Origin: Campylobacteraceae bacterium
Lineage (GTDB): Bacteria > Campylobacterota > Campylobacteria > Campylobacterales > Sulfurovaceae
DNA length: 33,578 nt
Direction of reading: 5' to 3'
Assembly: GCA_026996165.1 (NCBI GenBank)
Contig: JALWMP010000169.1
Location: 1-33,578, forward strand
The stretch's first letter is position 1, and the number at the start of each line of letters is the position of its first letter. The notes below the pieces were generated by a model. That model saw nothing but the letters and a program-made list of their open reading frames with translations. It made no database searches and was not told the origin of the DNA. Shown here piece after piece: positions 16,522 to 23,795 of the stretch. Made by a program: the position numbers and the translations under genes.

Positions 16522-16529
16522 TGTATAAT
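16522..16529. promoter_or_regulatory. overlapping divergent -10 boxes
   Basis: TATAAT at 16524-16529 on the plus strand lies only six bases before the ATG at 16536. On the minus strand TATACA (16527 down to 16522) overlaps it and would give the MBL gene a leader of roughly 20 nt. The two promoters cannot be occupied by polymerase together. Confidence 0.5.
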
Positions 16530-16535
16530 CTCATC

Positions 16536-17351
16536 ATGAATTTATATAAAATGTTAGAAGAAGCCATTGTAAGTGACTCCATCAATATAAAAGAGAAATT
16601 GACAAGAGAATGTTTTGAGTATTGTAGCCAAAATGAATTGATAGATATTAAGGATTTTACTCCTATAGTGTTTGAAACTCCATCTTATGCAAAAAAGTGC
16701 AAGATTGTAAAACCAAATGAGTTGGTAACACGAAAAGATTTTGCTAAACCAAAAGGTTTAGCATCTTTAGTACATGCTATTTTACATATTGAGTATTCAG
16801 CTATTGATTTAGCATTAGATGCTGTTTATCGTTACCCTAATATGAATCAAAAGTATAAAGTTGATTGGTTAGAGGTTGCTCTTGATGAAGTTAAACACTA
16901 CTTAATGCTTGAATCACTTCTTGTTGAGTTAGGGTTTAAGTATGGAGATTTTCCTGTACATAGTGGTCTTTTTGATATAGCAGTAGATACTTCAAAAAGT
17001 ATTTTAGATAGAATGGCAATAGTTCCAAGATATTATGAGGCTAGTGGATTAGATGTTACTCCTCAAATATTAAAAAGATTGGAAAATAAAAGAAAAATAC
17101 CATCTGTTAAACGTTTTATTGATACTTTGCATATTATTTATGAAGAAGAAATTTCTCATGTTCAAAAAGGTGATTATTGGTTTAAATATTTATGTAAAAT
17201 AGAGGGAAAAGAGCCAAAAATATATTTTGATATTTTAAAAAAGTATGGGCTTTTAGAAAAACATCGACCATATGTAAATGTTTCTGCACGAAAAGAGGCA
17301 GGTTTTTCTTGTTCTGAGATAAAGATATTGGGGAAAGTAGAGTGTGAATAG
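16536..17351 (+). CDS. DUF455 ferritin-like protein
   Basis: This 271-residue protein belongs to the DUF455 family of ferritin-like four-helix proteins. The metal-ligand pattern can be seen in HIEYSAIDLALDAVYRYP, VALDEVKHYLMLESLLVELG and YEEEISHVQKGDYW, each giving Glu or Glu-x-x-His. I chose the ATG at 16536, since the upstream extension to 16461 is antisense to the MBL gene and has no family match. TATAAT ends six bases before this ATG and there is no Shine-Dalgarno sequence, so the transcript is probably leaderless. Family members have no firm biochemical role; a di-iron oxidoreductase is possible. The next gene is 144 bp away with its own promoter. Confidence 0.88.
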   Translation: MNLYKMLEEAIVSDSINIKEKLTRECFEYCSQNELIDIKDFTPIVFETPSYAKKCKIVKPNELVTRKDFAKPKGLASLVHAILHIEYSAIDLALDAVYRYPNMNQKYKVDWLEVALDEVKHYLMLESLLVELGFKYGDFPVHSGLFDIAVDTSKSILDRMAIVPRYYEASGLDVTPQILKRLENKRKIPSVKRFIDTLHIIYEEEISHVQKGDYWFKYLCKIEGKEPKIYFDILKKYGLLEKHRPYVNVSARKEAGFSCSEIKILGKVECE

Positions 17352-17456
17352 TGATTTTTCTTTAAATATTATAAAAAATTTAAGATAACTATATGAAAAC
17401 ACAAAAAAACATGATAAAATATAATGTGTTTAACATGTTATTTAATATAAATTGAG

Positions 17457-17462
17457 TATAAT
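17457..17462 (+). promoter_or_regulatory. candidate -10 promoter of the DegT-lpxK-argB operon
   Basis: TATAAT lies in the 144-bp gap after the DUF455 gene and predicts a leader of about 27 nt. A palindrome AACATGTT lies about 20 bp upstream, at 17432-17439, near where an activator or repressor could bind. No -35 box is clear. Confidence 0.45.
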
Positions 17463-17495
17463 TAATAGAATAAAACTAACAAAAAGTGAATAAAA

Positions 17496-18632
17496 ATGCA
17501 AAATACAGTAGAATTTTTTAAACCATCAATTCAAGAAAATACAAAGAAATATATAGATGATGTTTTGACTTTTTCTGACAATAGAAAAGTAGAAAAGCTG
17601 GAGAGCTCTTTTAAAAGCTTTATTGGGTGTGAAAACGCTCTTGCTACAACAAGTGGAACATCAGCGTTACATTTAGCAATGTGTGCTTTAGATTTTAAAA
17701 GAGGTGATAAAGTTATCTGTAGTATCAATGTCTTCCCTTCTATTCCTGAGTCGGTACGTCACTTTGATGCTGAACCTATTTTTGTTGATATTGAAGGGAG
17801 AAATTATAATATTGAAATAGTTAAGCTAGAAGAGGCTCTTAAAAAAAATAAAAGCAAAAAGTTAAAAGCTATAATTGTCAACCATATGGCAGGTCATATT
17901 ATGGACTTAGAAGCTGTTTATGCTTTGGCTAAAGAGTATAATGTAAAAGTTATTGAAGATGCTTCTAATGCTATGGGGGCGAAATATAAAGGGAATTATA
18001 TTGGAAATACAGGTGCTGATATAACTGTATTCTCTTTTGCCCCACATCTCTGCAACTCTACTGTTAATGGAGGTATTTTAGTCTGTAAAGATAAGCTTGT
18101 TGATGAAAAAGCAAGACTTTTAGGTTTTCATGGAATGAAAAATAGACATTGTGATATATTTGGTTCTGTAAATTATATCTATGATGTAGTAGATATAGGT
18201 TGGAAGTATGACCTTAGTCAATTAGAAGCAGCATACTGTTTAGCAGAGTTTGAAGCACTAAATGAAACTATAGATAGACGTAGAGAGATAGCTAAAATAT
18301 ACAATGAAGAACTTGCTAATGTCAATCATGTTACTCTTCCTAATTTAAATGAAGATGATGTAGTAACTCAATATATAGTAGAGATTGATAAAAACCGAGA
18401 CCACTTTGTAAATGAGTTAAAAAAAGAGGGAGTTAACATCTCTGTTCACTATATGCCATTGCATTTAACTGAGTATTATAAGCAAAAATACTCTATGAAA
18501 GTGTTTGACTACTCTGTAGCATTAGGGGCTTTTCAACGTGTTATGTCCCTTCCTATCTACGCATCTATGACTAATGCTGAAGTTATGCAGGTTTGTGAAG
18601 CAGTTAAAAAAGTTGCAGATGCACATATTTAA
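17496..18632 (+). CDS. DegT/DnrJ/EryC1/StrS family protein lacking the PLP lysine
   Basis: This 378-residue protein has the whole fold-type I layout of sugar aminotransferases: TTSGTSALHLAMCALDFKRG near residue 50, the pyridine-nitrogen aspartate in VIEDASNAMGAKYKG, and the late YDLSQLEAAYCLAEFEAL. At the cofactor site, however, where relatives have S-F-x-x-x-K followed by a GG eight residues on, it reads FSFAPHLCNSTVNGG. The lysine position is Leu185, with His184 beside it. Classic transamination through a lysine Schiff base therefore looks impossible. ColD-type sugar dehydratases replace this lysine with His, but at the position itself. Its stop overlaps the lpxK start (TAATG), which suggests a link to lipid A or a surface sugar. 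Confidence 0.87.
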   Translation: MQNTVEFFKPSIQENTKKYIDDVLTFSDNRKVEKLESSFKSFIGCENALATTSGTSALHLAMCALDFKRGDKVICSINVFPSIPESVRHFDAEPIFVDIEGRNYNIEIVKLEEALKKNKSKKLKAIIVNHMAGHIMDLEAVYALAKEYNVKVIEDASNAMGAKYKGNYIGNTGADITVFSFAPHLCNSTVNGGILVCKDKLVDEKARLLGFHGMKNRHCDIFGSVNYIYDVVDIGWKYDLSQLEAAYCLAEFEALNETIDRRREIAKIYNEELANVNHVTLPNLNEDDVVTQYIVEIDKNRDHFVNELKKEGVNISVHYMPLHLTEYYKQKYSMKVFDYSVALGAFQRVMSLPIYASMTNAEVMQVCEAVKKVADAHI

Positions 18633-19555
18633 TGTTTAGTTTTAATGTAGTCTCTTTTTTTGAGAGACTTTTTTTTAATCCCAATCTCTTTGATTGGGTA
18701 ATTATTATTCTACTTACTCCACTATCTTTTACTTATGCTACTTTGATGTTTTTTAGACGATTGTTAACTTCTAAAAAAAACTATAGTATTCCTATTGTAA
18801 GTGTAGGTAACTTGACTGTTGGAGGTAGTGGGAAAACACCATTTGTTATTGCTTTAGCTAAGAGGTATCAAAATGCTTTTGTTGTCTCAAGAGGATATGG
18901 TAGAGAGAGTATAGGTTTAGTTGAAGTAAGTAAAAGAGGAGAGATTTTAACTAATGTTAAAAGTTCAGGAGATGAGCCAATGTTAATGGCAAAATCTTTA
19001 AAAAATGCTTCAGTTATTGTCTCTGAAAATCGCCATATTGCTATTGAAAGGGCAATAGAACTGGGTGCAAAGGTTATCTTTTTAGATGATGGTTTCAATA
19101 GAGTAGATATAAAAAAGTATGAAATTTTACTTTTTCCTAAAACTATTAAAAACTATATGCCTTTCCCTACTGGTCCTTTTCGTGAATTTTTCTTTATGAA
19201 AAAATTTGCTAATTTATCTCTCTATGAAGAGATAGATTTTAAAAGAGTGGTTAAAGTAGAAAATGTTACAAAAAAGATGCTTTTAGCTACTGCTATCTCA
19301 AATCCCCATCGTCTAAAATCTTTTTTGCCAAAAGGTGTAGTAGGGGAGTACTATCTTGAAGACCATGCTTTTTTTAATGAAAGTGAGTTAAAAGATAAGA
19401 TGTTGGAGGTAGGTGCTACCTCTCTTTTAGTTACTCAAAAAGATGAAGTTAAAATGCAAGGGTTTAAGTTGCCTTTGGTTGTCATGCAGTTAGAATTAGA
19501 GATTAAAAATGAGATTTTAGAAAAGATAGATAGGTACATAAATAATGAAAAGTAA
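18632..19555 (+). CDS. lpxK: tetraacyldisaccharide 4'-kinase LpxK
   Basis: LpxK phosphorylates the 4' position of the tetraacylated disaccharide to make lipid IVA, at the inner face of the inner membrane. The 307-residue protein has an N-terminal hydrophobic segment (about 21-40) and then IPIVSVGNLTVGGSGKTPFV with the Walker A loop at 60-70. FVVSRGYGRE, SGDEPMLMAKSL and VIFLDDGFNR are the other family blocks. Its ATG shares one base with the stop of the DegT-like gene and its end overlaps argB by 11 bases, so all three are one transcript. It confirms a lipid A-based outer membrane. Confidence 0.95.
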   Translation: MFSFNVVSFFERLFFNPNLFDWVIIILLTPLSFTYATLMFFRRLLTSKKNYSIPIVSVGNLTVGGSGKTPFVIALAKRYQNAFVVSRGYGRESIGLVEVSKRGEILTNVKSSGDEPMLMAKSLKNASVIVSENRHIAIERAIELGAKVIFLDDGFNRVDIKKYEILLFPKTIKNYMPFPTGPFREFFFMKKFANLSLYEEIDFKRVVKVENVTKKMLLATAISNPHRLKSFLPKGVVGEYYLEDHAFFNESELKDKMLEVGATSLLVTQKDEVKMQGFKLPLVVMQLELEIKNEILEKIDRYINNEK

Positions 19556-20396
19556 AATAGAGGTAGTAAAGACCCTTTTAGAGGCATTGCCTTATATTAA
19601 GAAATTTAGAGATGAAAAGATAGTCATAAAGTATGGTGGTTCAGCTCAAACATCTGATGAGTTAAAGATTCAATTTGCACAAGATATAGTCTTGCTTCAT
19701 ACTGTTGGAATGAAACCTATTATTGTTCATGGTGGTGGTAAGAGTATTACTAATTTACTAAATGATTTGGGTGTTGAGACAAAGTTTGTAGATGGTCAAC
19801 GAGTAACAACTAAAGAGGTTATGCGTATTGCTGAAATGGTACTAAGTGGGGAGATAAATAAAGAGATTGTCTCTCTTCTTAACAATCAAGGTGGCTTGGC
19901 TATTGGAATTTCTGGTAAAGATGCTAACTTTTTAGAAGCAATCCCTAAAGATTTTGAGAACTTTGGTTATACTGGAAATATCCAAAATGTTAATCCTGAA
20001 ATAGTAGATAAGATGTTAATAGAGGGTTTTGTACCTGTAATAGCTCCTATTGCTTCTGCTTCAACCTTAGGTCACCCAGGATTTAATATAAATGCAGATT
20101 TAGCAGCAAGTCAAGTTGCTATTGCTTTAAAAGCAAGAAAAATACTCTTTTTAACAGATACTCCAGGAGTTTTAGATAAAGATATGAATCTTATCTCAAC
20201 TATGAATATTTCAAAAACAGAATCTCTAAAAGCAGATGGAACTATAAATGGTGGAATGATTCCAAAAGTTAATGCTTGTATAGAAGCATTACGTGGAGGT
20301 GTAAAAAAAGCTCATATTATAGATGGTCGTGTTGAGCACTCTATATTATTAGAAATTTTAACATCTTCTGGTATTGGTACTTGTATTGAGCTATAG
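19545..20396 (+). CDS. argB: acetylglutamate kinase ArgB
   Basis: ArgB phosphorylates N-acetylglutamate in the second step of arginine synthesis. The 283-residue protein has the amino-acid kinase blocks KIVIKYGGSAQTSDELK, KPIIVHGGGKSITNLLNDLG, GKDANFLEA and the C-terminal NGGMIPKVNACIEALRGGVK, followed by AHIIDGRVEHSILLE. The length matches the usual hexameric enzyme. It starts inside the end of lpxK (11-base overlap) and ends just before a strong hairpin, so it is last in the operon. The pairing of lpxK with argB seems to be a matter of gene order rather than pathway. Confidence 0.96.
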   Translation: MKSKIEVVKTLLEALPYIKKFRDEKIVIKYGGSAQTSDELKIQFAQDIVLLHTVGMKPIIVHGGGKSITNLLNDLGVETKFVDGQRVTTKEVMRIAEMVLSGEINKEIVSLLNNQGGLAIGISGKDANFLEAIPKDFENFGYTGNIQNVNPEIVDKMLIEGFVPVIAPIASASTLGHPGFNINADLAASQVAIALKARKILFLTDTPGVLDKDMNLISTMNISKTESLKADGTINGGMIPKVNACIEALRGGVKKAHIIDGRVEHSILLEILTSSGIGTCIEL

Positions 20397-20418
20397 TTCT
20401 TTTAGCTGTGTATCATTT

Positions 20419-20457
20419 TATAACACTTTAAAAAAAATATTTTTTTGAAATGTTATA
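20419..20457 (+). terminator. terminator hairpin after argB
   Basis: TATAACACTTTAAAAAAA (20419-20436) pairs with the complement ending TGAAATGTTATA at 20457, with one C-A mismatch and one G-U pair. The stem is about 17 bp. It begins 23 bases after the argB stop. The following bases are A/T rich but the first clear T run comes 18 bp later. Confidence 0.6.
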
Positions 20458-20541
20458 TATTAATAATTGAAGTTTTTTTCTGATATATTAATTATCTTTA
20501 TATTTTATATAAAGAGAGATTAATTAAAAAAGGAAAATTTT

Positions 20542-21396
20542 ATGAAAAGAGTATTATCTATTGTTGCATTGGGTGCTTGTTTAACATTGGGGATTCAAGC
20601 AGAGACTCCAAAGACAGATACTAAAACAGAAGTAAAACAGACAAAAGAGCAGGGAGCTAATGTTATTAACTTAGCTGGTAAACAGAGAATGTTAACTCAA
20701 AAAATGAGTAAAGAGGCTCTTTTTATTGCTAAAGGTATTGATACAAAAGCAAATATTGAAGCTCTTAAGAAAACAGAGGCTCTTTTTGACAAAACGCTCA
20801 AAGGTTTAGTCAATGGAGATGAGGAGTTAAAACTTCCAAAAACAACAGATAAAGAGATATTGGCTCAACTTAAAAAAGTATCTGAACTTTGGGATTCAAT
20901 GAAAAAGAGTATTGATGTAATAGCAAGTGGAAAAGTTGACAAAAAAGCACTTGAATCAATTTCAAAAGAGAATCTACCTCTTCTTAAAAATATGAATCAA
21001 GCTGTTCAAATGTATGCAAAAGCTAGTGGTTCAAAACTATCTCCTGAAATGGCAGAAACTATTAATCGTGCTGGTAAACAGAGAATGTTAACCCAAAAAA
21101 TGACAAAAGAGCTTTTGCTAGTTGCTAATGGAATTGATGTTGAAGCAAATAAAGAGAATGCTAAAAAAACAGGTGAACTTTTTGAAAATACACTTAAAGA
21201 TTTAATTGATAAGTGTAAAGATGACAAGATTAAAGCTCAATTAGGTGTTGTAGCTAAACTTTGGGCTGATTACAAAGATATTATATTTAAAGCAGATACA
21301 TCTGATGCAGCATTAAAAAAAGCAGAAGAGATGAATATTCCTCTACTTAAAAATATGAACAAAGCTGTTAAGATGTATGAAGCATCTGTAAAATAG
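20542..21396 (+). CDS. periplasmic protein with two tandem PilJ-type sensor domains
   Basis: The 284-residue protein has a signal peptide (about 1-20) and two copies of the PilJ N-terminal domain (type IV pili methyl-accepting chemotaxis transducer N-terminal domain). Each copy begins with AGKQRMLTQKM, at residues 45 and 177, and ends with ENLPLLKNMNQAVQMY or NIPLLKNMNKAVKMY. These helical domains are normally the periplasmic sensor part of chemoreceptors and kinases; here no membrane anchor, HAMP or signalling domain follows, so it is probably a free periplasmic binding protein. The two copies also agree at the DNA level, with offset 396 bp. AAGGA lies eight bases before the ATG. The ligand is unknown. 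Confidence 0.85.
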   Translation: MKRVLSIVALGACLTLGIQAETPKTDTKTEVKQTKEQGANVINLAGKQRMLTQKMSKEALFIAKGIDTKANIEALKKTEALFDKTLKGLVNGDEELKLPKTTDKEILAQLKKVSELWDSMKKSIDVIASGKVDKKALESISKENLPLLKNMNQAVQMYAKASGSKLSPEMAETINRAGKQRMLTQKMTKELLLVANGIDVEANKENAKKTGELFENTLKDLIDKCKDDKIKAQLGVVAKLWADYKDIIFKADTSDAALKKAEEMNIPLLKNMNKAVKMYEASVK

Positions 21397-21406
21397 GTTA
21401 CCATTT

Positions 21407-21444
21407 TTTACTCATTTATTATACTATATAATAAAATGAGTAAA
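21407..21444. terminator. terminator hairpin between convergent genes
   Basis: TTTACTCATTTATTATA (21407-21423) pairs with TATAATAAAATGAGTAAA (21427-21444) with one bulged base. It lies between the PilJ-domain gene and the minus-strand small membrane gene. T's before the left arm would give a U-poor tail on the plus strand, so it may work better as a transcript-end structure than as a classic terminator. Confidence 0.55.
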
Positions 21445-21450
21445 GCTAGA

Positions 21451-21744
21451 CTATTTTAATAGTGCTTGAAGTTCTGCATGTATCTCTTCAATATTTAGTC
21501 GTTCTGCCTCTATTCTTTTTTTCTCTTCCAATATCTTCTTTTCTGTATAATAGTTTGCTATGGCAGATATTAGTATGGAAAAAGCTGCAGTAAGCATAGA
21601 AGTTAATTGAATGTAATGGATACTTAATTCCTCTTTGCACATTGACCCACATAGATTGATGGTAAGATATGGGTTGTATGATGAAAGAAAAAAAATTGCA
21701 CTAGATATAATAAAGACAAGAAAGAAAAAAGTTCTAATATACAT
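21451..21744 (-). CDS. small two-span membrane protein
   Basis: I do not recognise this 97-residue protein. It has two predicted membrane helices (about 5-22 and 45-64) separated by a short loop with two cysteines (LCGSMC), then a charged helical tail (TEKKILEEKKRIEAERLNIE) that could form a coiled coil. GGGGA lies about seven bases before the ATG, and upstream there is an extended -10 (TGTTATAAT, minus strand at 21786-21778). Both support a real gene. It lies tail to tail with the PilJ-domain gene. The CxxxC loop should face the periplasm if the tail is cytoplasmic. Confidence 0.7.
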   Translation of the reverse strand: MYIRTFFFLVFIISSAIFFLSSYNPYLTINLCGSMCKEELSIHYIQLTSMLTAAFSILISAIANYYTEKKILEEKKRIEAERLNIEEIHAELQALLK

Positions 21745-21777
21745 ATGAAATCCCCAAATAAAATTATTAACTAGTAT

Positions 21778-21786
21778 ATTATAACA
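21778..21786 (-). promoter_or_regulatory. extended -10 promoter of the small membrane protein gene
   Basis: On the minus strand TGTTATAAT is a perfect extended -10 (TATAAT at 21783 down to 21778). It predicts a start near 21771 and a leader of about 27 nt that contains GGGGA. Confidence 0.55.
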
Positions 21787-21826
21787 AAAAAAACCAAATA
21801 AACTATTTCTCCTTTAATCTTTTTTT

Positions 21827-21832
21827 TATAAT
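21827..21832 (+). promoter_or_regulatory. -10 promoter of the L,D-transpeptidase-like gene
   Basis: TATAAT follows a run of seven T's, the usual promoter look here. It predicts a start near 21839 and a leader of roughly 40 nt with AAGGGA before the TTG start. Confidence 0.55.
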
Positions 21833-21880
21833 TAGTTAACTATGATTCCAAAATTTTAATTATTTTAAGGGAAAATTACA

Positions 21881-22507
21881 TTGAAGAATATACTGTTTTT
21901 GTTAATGTTTATATTTTTTACAGGAGAGATTCATGCTAAAAATATAAGCAATAAGCAATTAGATAGAGTCTATAAAAAAGTCTTGAAGAAGCTAAATATA
22001 AATAAAAAAGCATTAAGAAATGCCTTTTGGTACTATAAAAAGAATCAAAGCAAAAAAGGTCTTTCTAAAAATTATTTGGCAATCGCAGATTATACTAAAT
22101 CTGCAAAACAGAAACGTTTATATGTTATTAATCTAAAGAATGGGCATACATACCGATATAAGATAGCTCATGGTAAATATTCGGGTAAAATTGGAGGAAG
22201 AGTTAAAAAGTCTAGCAATAGACGAAACTCTAAAATGACACCTTATGGTTTTTTTAAAGTAGGCTCTTGGGTAGGAAAAACAAAAAAGAAGCACTATAGA
22301 TATTTGACAGTTAAAGGTCTACAGTGGTCAAATAGAAAAGTGGGGCTTCCTGCTAGAAAGGGTGGTCGTGATGTTATTATCCACCCTGCTAAGTATGTAG
22401 CAAGAGGTGGTAGAAGTCATGGTTGCTTCTCTATCTGTCCTCAAGATACATGGAGAGTATTTAAAAAACTTAAAAAAGCACTTTTTTATAGCTATACAGG
22501 ACGTTAA
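21881..22507 (+). CDS. L,D-transpeptidase-like (YkuD_2 type) secreted protein
   Basis: This 208-residue protein has a signal peptide (1-19) and a C-terminal domain of the murein L,D-transpeptidase type. Family blocks include FWYYKKNQ, YLAIADYTKSAKQKRLYVI, YKIAHGKYSG, NSKMTPYGFFKVG, VIIHPAKYV and the active-site segment GGRSHGCFSI, with Cys182 as the nucleophile. These proteins crosslink peptidoglycan or trim it, using a cysteine instead of the serine of penicillin-binding proteins. The start codon is TTG, with AAGGGA about nine bases upstream. The protein is very basic (many Lys and Arg). It stands as its own unit between a promoter and a terminator. Confidence 0.83.
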   Translation: MKNILFLLMFIFFTGEIHAKNISNKQLDRVYKKVLKKLNINKKALRNAFWYYKKNQSKKGLSKNYLAIADYTKSAKQKRLYVINLKNGHTYRYKIAHGKYSGKIGGRVKKSSNRRNSKMTPYGFFKVGSWVGKTKKKHYRYLTVKGLQWSNRKVGLPARKGGRDVIIHPAKYVARGGRSHGCFSICPQDTWRVFKKLKKALFYSYTGR

Positions 22508-22526
22508 TAATTATGACATAATCACC

Positions 22527-22550
22527 ATTTTGCTAAAATAGCAAAATTTT
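22527..22550 (+). terminator. intrinsic terminator after the L,D-transpeptidase gene
   Basis: ATTTTGCTA (22527-22535) pairs perfectly with TAGCAAAAT (22539-22547) around a three-base loop and is followed by T's. It starts 20 bases after the stop. It also lies within the 59-bp gap before fabD, so if fabD transcription starts upstream of it, it would be part of the fabD leader. Confidence 0.7.
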
Positions 22551-22566
22551 AATTTAAGGGTTTATT

Positions 22567-23508
22567 ATGTCAGTTAAGTGTGCATTTTTGTTTGCAGGTC
22601 AAGGTTCTCAAGCAGTAGGAATGGGAAAAGATTTTTTTGAGAACTCAGATGTTGCAAAAGAGATGGTATCAAAAGCTAATGAGCGTACGGGAATTGATTT
22701 TGAAAAACTTCTTTTTGAAGAGAATGATGATTTAGGGCAAACAGAGTTTACTCAACCAGCAATTCTTTTGGTAGCTGTTATTGCTCATAGATTATTTAGT
22801 GATGCAACAGGTATTAAACCTACATTAACCATGGGTCACTCTTTAGGTGAGTTTTCTGCATTGGTAGCAAGTGGAGCTTTAGATGCTATAGATGCTGTAG
22901 AGTTGGTTAACCTTAGAGGTAAACTTATGGCAGAGGCTTGTTCAAAACAAGAGGTAGGAATGATGGTCTCTTTAGGGCTTTCAGATGAAGTTGTAGAGAG
23001 AATTTGTCAAGAGCAAAGAGATGCAGGACTTCAAGTTTGGCCTGTTAACTACAATGCTGATGGACAGATTGTTATTGCAGGTATAAAAAAAGATTTAGAG
23101 GCGTTAGCACCTATTTTAAAAGAGGCAAAAGCAAAAAGAGCTATGTTACTAAATATGTCAGTAGCCTCTCACTGTCCATTGTTAGAGAGTGCATCAGAAC
23201 CATTAGCTAAAAAACTTGAAGAGATGATAAAAGATGAGTTTATTGCTCCTGTTATCTCTAATGTTACAGCTCAACCATACTCTACAAAAGAGGAGGCATT
23301 AGAACTTTTACCTAAACAGCTTATATTACCTGTAAAATATAAACACTCAATAGCAAATATAGATTCTGATGTTGATTGTTATATTGAATTTGGACATGGC
23401 AATGTCTTAAAAGGGTTGAACCGAAAAGCGACTAAAAAACCACATTTTAATGTAACTGATATGGCTTCACTTGAGGCAACTATAGAAGCCATTAATGAAC
23501 TAAAATAG
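22567..23508 (+). CDS. fabD: malonyl-CoA:ACP transacylase FabD
   Basis: FabD moves malonyl groups from CoA to acyl carrier protein, supplying fatty acid synthesis. The 313-residue protein has GQGSQ at 11-15, QPAILLVAVIAHRLF, the nucleophile Ser92 in GHSLGEFSAL, the carboxylate-binding arginine in NLRGKLMAEA and the catalytic histidine in VASHCPLLESA. All are intact and the length is normal. AAGGG lies six bases before the ATG. It is not next to other fab genes here and its stop directly abuts the stop of the small lipoprotein gene on the other strand. Confidence 0.96.
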   Translation: MSVKCAFLFAGQGSQAVGMGKDFFENSDVAKEMVSKANERTGIDFEKLLFEENDDLGQTEFTQPAILLVAVIAHRLFSDATGIKPTLTMGHSLGEFSALVASGALDAIDAVELVNLRGKLMAEACSKQEVGMMVSLGLSDEVVERICQEQRDAGLQVWPVNYNADGQIVIAGIKKDLEALAPILKEAKAKRAMLLNMSVASHCPLLESASEPLAKKLEEMIKDEFIAPVISNVTAQPYSTKEEALELLPKQLILPVKYKHSIANIDSDVDCYIEFGHGNVLKGLNRKATKKPHFNVTDMASLEATIEAINELK

Positions 23509-23515
23509 CTATTTT
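23502..23515. terminator. palindrome over abutting stop codons of fabD and the small lipoprotein
   Basis: AAAATAGCTATTTT is a perfect 14-bp palindrome whose centre joins the TAG of fabD (23506-23508) to the TAG of the minus-strand gene (23509-23511). T's follow on the plus strand. It may end both transcripts, though the stem is short and A/T rich. Confidence 0.45.
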
Positions 23516-23655
23516 TTAGTAGAGTTATTATCTACTTTAGTCTGCATTATTGTACCTTTAATATTTTTTGAAGGTGCATCAGCAATTTTCATTGTTCCAA
23601 CACAACCACTCATAATAAATAGTACTATAGCAATAGTAAAAAACTTCCTTAACAT
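23509..23655 (-). CDS. very small lipoprotein
   Basis: This short reading frame codes for 48 residues. It begins MLRKFFTIAIVLFIMSGC, a complete lipoprotein signal peptide with the lipobox M-S-G-Cys18, and leaves a mature part of only 31 residues ending in TKVDNNSTKK. AAGGA lies six bases before the ATG, and TATAAT is present on the minus strand at 23701-23696 with a leader of about 33 nt. Signal, ribosome-binding site and promoter together make it convincing despite its size. It is convergent with fabD, with stop codons touching. The function is unknown. Such small lipoproteins often tether or stabilise envelope complexes. Confidence 0.75.
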   Translation of the reverse strand: MLRKFFTIAIVLFIMSGCVGTMKIADAPSKNIKGTIMQTKVDNNSTKK

Positions 23656-23795
23656 ATAATTCCTTTTTTATAAAATATCTCCGAAGAGTTAAGTTATTAT
23701 AAGGGAATTTAAAGTTTATATGCAAGATAAACGTTACTTAATAAGCTACTAAACTATATATAGTTACAAAAACATACATTAAACTTTATTTTTCC
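23656..23795. promoter_or_regulatory. gap between histidine kinase and small lipoprotein, with promoter
   Basis: The minus-strand TATAAT at 23701-23696 is the likely -10 of the small lipoprotein. A 14-bp palindrome, AACTATATATAGTT, lies at 23752-23765 downstream of the kinase gene and may help end its transcript. No other gene is visible. Confidence 0.5.

Noticed and set aside
16461-16535. Upstream start of the DUF455 gene
   Set aside because: The extra 25 codons lie antisense to the start of the MBL gene, have no ribosome-binding site and do not match the family.
20397-20541. Riboswitch-like leader before the PilJ-domain gene
   Set aside because: The only clear structure is the argB terminator hairpin; the remaining leader is A/T rich without a recognisable aptamer.
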